A DNA stretch of 64,000 nucleotides from contig CM069446.1 of NCBI GenBank assembly GCA_035610835.1, positions 70,541,062-70,605,061 of the forward strand, written 5' to 3'. Each line of letters opens with the position of its first letter. Position 1 is the stretch's first letter. The position numbers and the translations under genes were made by a program. Shown here piece by piece: positions 58,129-64,000 of this stretch. Origin of the DNA: Ophiura sarsii. Its lineage: Eukaryota > Echinodermata > Ophiuroidea > Amphilepidida > Ophiuridae. The notes below the pieces were generated by a model that saw only the letters and a program-made list of their open reading frames with translations, did no database searches and had not been told where the DNA came from.

Positions 58129-59201
58129 AAGATAAACCAAATAGTCCATGGAGGTCACTAATACACAATCTTGATTATTAAAGTACATGGGGTGGTACCT
58201 GAATAATCAAGGGCACCATGTGTTATACATGCATGGCATACATGGATTTATTAAGGGCACGTGGTATATATGGATTATTAAGGGCACTGTGGTACCAATG
58301 TCAGTATTAAGGGCACCTAGGATACATGGAGTATCAACGACATACTCTTGCTGTTTTACAATACCCTCATCTCTATACGTTTTGATGTGACTAACCACCC
58401 GCTATTATAGCTTCGGCACCTATACCTGCGCTTACCATTATAAACTGGATATAATACGGGTACATTGGTATGGATATAATGCCGGCAAATGCGGTACCTG
58501 GGTTATTAAGGCCATCTGTGAGGGGTAGGGCCTAGGCCTATAATGGGCAACCGGTGTATTAAGAACACGTGTAGTACTTAGATTAGGAACATGGGTATCG
58601 GTATTATTTAAGAGCCCATTGGTCCTAGGCGGATTTAAGGGTACCATGTCACTTACATTATATCAAGGGCACTTTAGGTACCTGCCCTGGGTACCTGAAT
58701 AAGGACATACTCTTGATATTTATATACACATTTATAACGCTTTGATATTACTCGCCTCTGCCTATTGTGATGGACTATTACTGCCCGCTATCTTCGGCAC
58801 CCGCGATTAATTCAAGTTACTTGAATGATAAAGTAAGGGCACCCGGGGTATCTCGATATAATGGCACACTGCAGTACCTGGATTATGTGGTATCCGGTGC
58901 CATTAAGGGCACCTGTGGTAACTGGATTAGGGGTAGGGCTTATGCCTATGGGGTCCCTGGATATAATGAGACAACGGGTCAGGTCACTTGGTAGGCCTAC
59001 ATAGGTATCTGGAAAGACAACGGTAGGCCTACCTACTTTAAGGCACATGTATACCTGGATTATCAAAAGATGGGGACCGTCTGGATTATGTATACATGTA
59101 GGACATGTTCTTGATATTGTATCAAATTCTCTTACGCTTTGTTTACTTACCTCCCCGTGAAATCTTCTAGCGGGTCCGCGCGAAGCGCGGATGCCCGCTA
59201 G
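58129..59201 (+). mobile_element. 5'-truncated Helitron replacing the FReD-2 5' end
   Basis: Plus-strand relative of the 29,003-31,586 Helitron: the same gcccttaataat-type repeats and the same end, hairpin CCGCGC-gaa-GCGCGG then CTAG at 59,198-59,201. The right flank resumes host sequence tttatatgatttatgatc at an A|T site, matched at 17,430-17,450. The 5' TC end is not found; the left edge abuts FReD-2 at 58,128. About 1.75 kb of host seen in the left arm (17,440-19,190) is missing. Confidence 0.8.
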
Positions 59202-59688
59202 TTTATATGATTTATGATCAGATTGAGGGCGTCTCCTGGAAAAGATCACATAATAAAAAAAAACCACACTGTGGACAGGCATGGCTTCTGGTTGCCGCAC
59301 CTGCCCGTCACCCGGATCCCTCTCTATTTTGTATGCCGACACAACATTATTTGAATCGTTAAATTTCACTGAAAACTATAAATAAATACTGTTCATAGGT
59401 AAGCAGGGGTCTGGGGGCGTTATAGTAGAGTCATAATCTTGGATTCCGTGACCATTTTCTTCCTACCTTGGTTTCTTTGGGAATTTGTCAACTAGAACCA
59501 TTTTAAAAGAAAATGAGCTCCCATGCATTTCTCAAAAGTGACGGGAATGTCCTTTAATAGCGCAAATTCCAAAATGGCCGCCATACAGGTACTTGTTGAT
59601 AAACATTGCTGTCACCCCATCTATAGGTAGTTGAAGTTACTGCATATCACATTGATTTCAATTAGATGAACTTTGCTTTTGAGCGTAA

Positions 59689-59934
59689 GGGGTCGTCCAA
59701 AATTATCGCCATTTTCACTTACGTACAGAGCGTACGTAACTTTTAACCCCCCTCCCCCCTCGAGTTACGTACGCAATAAATGGCGACATTTTATTTTATT
59801 TTGTACTTAAAAAAAAATCCTGCCTCTCAAGATCGCCATTTAAGTTACGTACGGTTGGGGTATATTTTGACCCCTCCCCCCTCTTACGTACGCTTTGTAC
59901 GTAACTGAAAATGGCGAAAATTATGGACGACCCC
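59689..59934. mobile_element. 246-bp MITE, TAA duplication (B copy 2)
   Basis: Mirror of 16,708-16,955, flanked by TAA; near-perfect inverted ends GGGGTCGTCC/GGACGACCCC. Confidence 0.75.
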
Positions 59935-60112
59935 TAAGTGAACGATGTGATTAGTGTGCCGCGTAGTGTATTATGGGACTGCATTGAAGCTGATCCTTGA
60001 TAGCTTTAATTGTTGGTTAAGTGTGGAAACTAATTGTGACGCAACACGTCAACATGCATTGTGTTTACTTTGACAAATCCTGAGATTTGGACCACATCTG
60101 ACAGAATATTAA

Positions 60113-60468
60113 AGGGGCATTGAGAGATACGTATTGGAGGGCGCCCTCAAATTTCCTGGAAATCAGTTTTTTTGCATCAAAGTAATACTTGGGCATATAC
60201 TAACTTGCACCTGCATAATACCATCTAAAAACCGTTTACCTTAATTTGATGTCTATCGTGTTAATTTTCACGATCAAGTAATCTCGATGTAGATCACATC
60301 AAAATTAAGTAATTATCAGCATCACTTTGTCTCATAAATTGCTTCAACCGGTTCTCTATCTAGCGCCATTATTCTAACCATTTTCCCATAAATTATTACC
60401 ATTTAGGGTTCCTACATACCTTATCTATCGAAACAATTCTTTTTTCTCGGCAATCTCTCAGTGCCCCT
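60113..60468. mobile_element. 356-bp MITE with TTAA duplication, second family (B copy 2)
   Basis: Mirror of 16,171-16,531, also between TTAA copies; inherited with the arm. Confidence 0.75.
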
Positions 60469-60722
60469 TTAAACAAGCTTTCATATGATACCTGGTTTTT
60501 GAAAATTTAAGTCATATTTTTAGGAAAAGGTAAATTTATTTTTATTTTCATTTCTTTATATATTTTACAAACTAATTTAATCTATATCTTATGATGGGTC
60601 ACAAGTACCATGCGACTAACATCATTACAAGAAGATACAGAGCATCCCAGAAACCATTGTGGCTGATTGCATTAATAACATGTCGTATCAAACGTGCACT
60701 CTCATAATTTTGTGCATGGTTC

Positions 60723-61085
60723 CTATTCCTGGTTCAGAATAAACTGGGTAAACATGAATCGTAAGTAAAATAAAACACACCATTGCAAAACCTCCGTAAA
60801 ACCTCCATAATGCATTGTGGGAAGGTTTTGATTATGATTTCTGTCCAGTCCAAAACCCACTAGCTTTACTGCACCTGTGTGGGCACCCGTGTGTGTAATA
60901 CACTTTTGAAATGCTTGCTTTGAACCGTTAGGCATATCATGGTGTATATATGCTCCATACAGACATGGATCGATTACCAATCCTTTGTCAGTATTCCTGT
61001 AGATGTGGATACATTCAACTATCTGACTCAAATGATGACAATAGCCGGTAGAATAGTATGGCCAGCAAGAAAAGGTCCTTCCCAC
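60723..61085 (-). CDS. Unrecognised 120-codon ORF in B copy 2
   Basis: Open frame with a central part (GLVIDPCLYGAYIHHDMPNG then SKQAFQKC) that looks more protein-like than surrounding shadows. The left-arm counterpart (15,540-15,790) is broken by an indel, and a shorter frame resumes after it. Both lie between short gcattgtggg/cccacaatgc inverted motifs. No domain recognised, no signal peptide; may be a single exon or a relic. Confidence 0.3.
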   Translation of the reverse strand: MGRTFSCWPYYSTGYCHHLSQIVECIHIYRNTDKGLVIDPCLYGAYIHHDMPNGSKQAFQKCITHTGAHTGAVKLVGFGLDRNHNQNLPTMHYGGFTEVLQWCVLFYLRFMFTQFILNQE

Positions 61086-61417
61086 AATGCTTTTAAATTT
61101 GTCAACAGAACTAGTGTAAGTTAATTAGACATGGTAATTCGATCGGACACAATGGTTTCTGGGAAGATACCGATAACATCATTAGCCGGTCTTCCTGATG
61201 AAGTGAGTTGGTTTCACACTCAACGTAGCAGTTGTAAATATACGTAGTAAGTTCTCAATTTATCATAAGAGTAATGGACAAGGAAGACAAATACATCCAT
61301 TAAATTTCGATCCATTTTTGCTATTTTTATTACAAAATATCCATATAAAATTGCTATAAAAACAATTAGAATCTATTAATTTATACCAGCCATTTTAAAT
61401 ACAATACAACAGGTTTG

Positions 61418-61820
61418 GTTCACACTCTTCTAAAAGCACCAAATTTGGCCCATACCATCATGATTTTTGATGGATGCTAAAATTGCTTAAATTAAGCTGA
61501 CAAGTGTACCAAATTGTTTGTCCAAGCACAAGGATTCTATAAAAATGTGTAGTATGCCCCACTTCCGATGTGTGGTTATACTGAGATATTGAGCAAAACG
61601 TGAACAGGTCATTGACCTATGATTTTGGGGTCAAAATTTGAACATGTTCCGATTTTGACAAACGATATCTCAAATTGTTCGTCAGATCACAAGGGTTCAA
61701 GAAATGGTAGTTGTTACCACCTGGAGTCGTTTGTGTGTTTGCTTGTACAGGGGTCAAAAGGTCAAATTCTATAAGCGTACATATGAGCCAAATTTGGTGC
61801 TTTTAGAAGAATGTGAACGA
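61418..61820. mobile_element. About 400-bp inverted-repeat element, right arm only
   Basis: Ends GTTCACACTCTTCTAAAAGC and inverted (about 35 bp). The left arm equivalent (about 15,060-15,140) lacks it. No ORF. Confidence 0.65.
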
Positions 61821-62332
61821 ACTATAAGATTCAGGGGATGAAATACGCTTGTCAAAACTGTTCTTTAACTTGAGAGGGATGATACCGAAAACTACACCAT
61901 TGATGAGAAGCCTTGCACCATTATATAGAAATGACAAGCTTTAACAAAAAAGTATTTATTGTCATTTATTCCAAGCAATTTACCGATCAGTTTACCCGAT
62001 TGGTGCAATAAGCATACTCATTCAGGGGGTCAAATTGGGGAGAAAAACACAAAATTCTTATTTTTGGCTTCAGCAGAAATACGCATTGAGGTGTCTGGAA
62101 TAGCTTTGATTATGCATACTGACAACATATTTGAGTGCCTCACAGGGGTATATTGTTATATGGCTACAATGAAGATGATTTCACCAGCATGCTATTTCTG
62201 AGAAAAAAAGAGAAACCCATTGATACTCGTTATCACTGACTGCTTACGCAAAACCCACTTTTTTAACAATGTGTCTACGAGTAGAGACTATTGTTCCCTG
62301 TGAACGTATACCTTTGTTTTATTTAAAAGAAA

Positions 62333-63150
62333 CCTCAACCCCAAGTCTTGTATCGATATATAGGACATAAAATTCCACCCCAAGTCTTGTATCAATATGT
62401 AGGACATAAAATTCCACCCCAAGTCTTGTATCGATATGTAGGACATAAAATTCCACCCCAAGTCTTGTATCAATATGTAGGACATAAAATTCCACCCCAA
62501 GTCTTGTATCAATATGTAGGACATAAAATTCCACCCCAAGTCTTGTATCGATTTGTAGGACATACAATTCCACCCCAAGTCTTGTATCGATATGTAGAAC
62601 ATACAATTCCACCCCAAGTCTTGTATCGATATGTAGGACATTAAATTCCACCCCAAGTCTTGTATCGATATGTAGAACATACAATTCCATCCCAAGTCTT
62701 GTATCGATATGTAGGACATTAAATTCCACCCCAAGTCTTGTATCGATATGTAGGACATTAAATTCCACCACAAGTCTTGTATCGATATGTAGGACATAAA
62801 ATTCCACCCCAAGTCTCGTATCGATATGTAGGACATACAATTCCACCCCAAATCTTGTATCGATATGTAGGACATTAAATTCCACCCCAAGTCTTGTATC
62901 GATATGTAGGACATAAAATTCCACCCCAAGTCTCGTATTGATATGTAGGACATACAATTACACCCCAAGTCTTGTATCAATATGTAGGACATACAATTCC
63001 ACCCCAAATCTTGTATCGATATGTAGGACATTAAATTCCACCCCAAGTCTTGTATCGATATGTAGGACATAAAATTCCACCCCAAGTCTCGTATTGATAT
63101 GTAGGACATACAATTACACCCCAAGTCTTGTATCGATATGTAGGACATAC
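62333..63150 (-). repeat. 39-bp satellite array, B copy 2
   Basis: Mirror array of about 21 units. Here every unit keeps 39 bp, so a 289-codon frame (13-residue repeat GWNFMSYISIQDL) and an overlapping 212-codon frame stay open. Two open frames in one array point to a length-multiple-of-three artefact, not coding. Confidence 0.92.
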
Positions 63151-63539
63151 ATTTCAATTATTCTTGCTAAGGTGATAAAAAAAGTACTACGGGCAAAGAA
63201 TCCTCTCACAGGTAAGATGATCTGTCGGTTGTGCGTTTGTTTTGGTTTTTTCTTCTTCAAAATGTATGTAAACAAATGTTGGTGAATGTTTAAATGTCTC
63301 AAATTCTAAAAAAAATGGGCTGGACGGTCAGGGCCCGTATAACATGGGGTTTTGCTGCCTACTTGAAGTTTTTGATTGTCTTTCTTGCTTCAGTTCTCCC
63401 TAAAAATAACTCTTATCCATACCACAACTCAAAATATTACGTGATAATGCTAAAATTATTAATGGATATAAACGTTCTTAACCAAGTGCTATAATGCCAT
63501 CTTATTAAAAATATATAACTTGAAATTGATTGGATAATT

Positions 63540-64000
63540 TTAATAATTTTTCAAAATGAAAATATAATACTATACAAAAAAGTAATAAAAACCCTAAACT
63601 ATAATGGGCAAGTTTTGGATTGGTCAGGTTGTTTCCCCCTCCAATGATAGCGCCTGGTCAGGAACATTTTGTGGTTTATGGTTAAACTACATCGGATACT
63701 GTGAATCAAAATTATACATATAAACAAAGCATCATACAAACAGAATAATATTATTATTACAATTTGAGCCGATTAGTAATTGCACTTATTAATTTAATAA
63801 TAAATTACATCAGATTGAATGCACATGACAGTAAACCTTGTATAATATCCCATTAAATATTTGTTCTGTATTTTCTAGAAAAATACAATTTTTTTCTATA
63901 CAATGTTTATTATCTCAATAAAACCCCATCAAAACTTTGAATTCAAAATAAACTTAAAAGGCCAAAAAAAAAGAGAGGAAATATATTATGCTGCCCTCTG
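63540..64000. other. AT-rich DNA beyond the palindrome arm
   Basis: No match elsewhere in the window, no ORF or repeat of note. Homology to the left arm ends near 63,540 (ttgaaattgattggataa). Confidence 0.5.

Larger units (their letters stand above)
53175..64000 (-). repeat. Block B copy 2 (inverted)
   Basis: Reverse-complement copy of block B. It carries, from left to right, the SINE-like element, the DR1 minisatellite, the FReD-2 pseudogene, Helitron sequence, MITEs, an ORF of 120 codons and the 39-bp array. Similarity to 13,435-13,800 continues to about 63,540. From 63,540 to 64,000 the sequence is AT-rich and matches nothing else that I see in the window. Confidence 0.85.

Overview
This is animal nuclear DNA, AT-rich and packed with repeats. 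It has eukaryotic splice signals, pol III tRNA-type sequences, a Helitron, many short inverted-repeat (MITE-like) elements, and secreted fibrinogen-related (FReD) genes. The FReD genes and the repeat types suggest a marine invertebrate, perhaps a deuterostome such as a hemichordate, echinoderm or amphioxus; the sequence does not settle which. There are no prokaryotic operons, CRISPR arrays or viral genes.

The main feature is architecture. The window is a giant inverted repeat centred near 39,315. A 350-bp unique spacer (39,141-39,490) separates two arms of about 24-26 kb (left about 13,435-39,140, right 39,491 to about 63,540). Each arm also contains the halves of a second inverted repeat: block A occurs at 1-13,069 (+), 23,726-37,754 (-) and 40,886-53,174 (+). 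Block B, about 10.7 kb with the FReD gene, occurs at 13,070-23,725 (+) and from 53,175 to the window end (-). The order is A - B - A' - P - A - B', where P is the palindromic core at 37,755-40,885. Inversion of B through A/A', or of the spacer through the P arms, is structurally possible.

Genes are few. FReD-1 (19,107-20,681, +) is an intact single-exon secreted protein: signal peptide, heptad-repeat stalk, then a fibrinogen-like globe. FReD-2 (56,682-58,128, -) is its mirror copy; its signal peptide and upstream region are replaced by a 5'-truncated Helitron. In the core, a two-exon 117-aa Ser/Pro-rich basic protein is predicted. Exon 1 lies in the spacer (39,228-39,385) and joins in phase to exon 2 (40,463-40,658). 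A mirror exon 2 lies in the other arm (37,973-38,168, -). Degenerate ORF families occur in A and in B. tRNA-Asn-like genes lie in two A copies.

The rest is repeats. There is a 50-bp satellite in only one A copy, 39-bp satellites in both B copies, and minisatellites with perfect DR1 nuclear-receptor-type motifs. There are also SINE-like elements and about a dozen inverted-repeat element families. Because A is present three times and B twice, many insertions can be read as filled versus empty sites, giving target-site duplications directly (TA, TTA/TAA, TTAA, 10 bp, and A|T for the Helitron).
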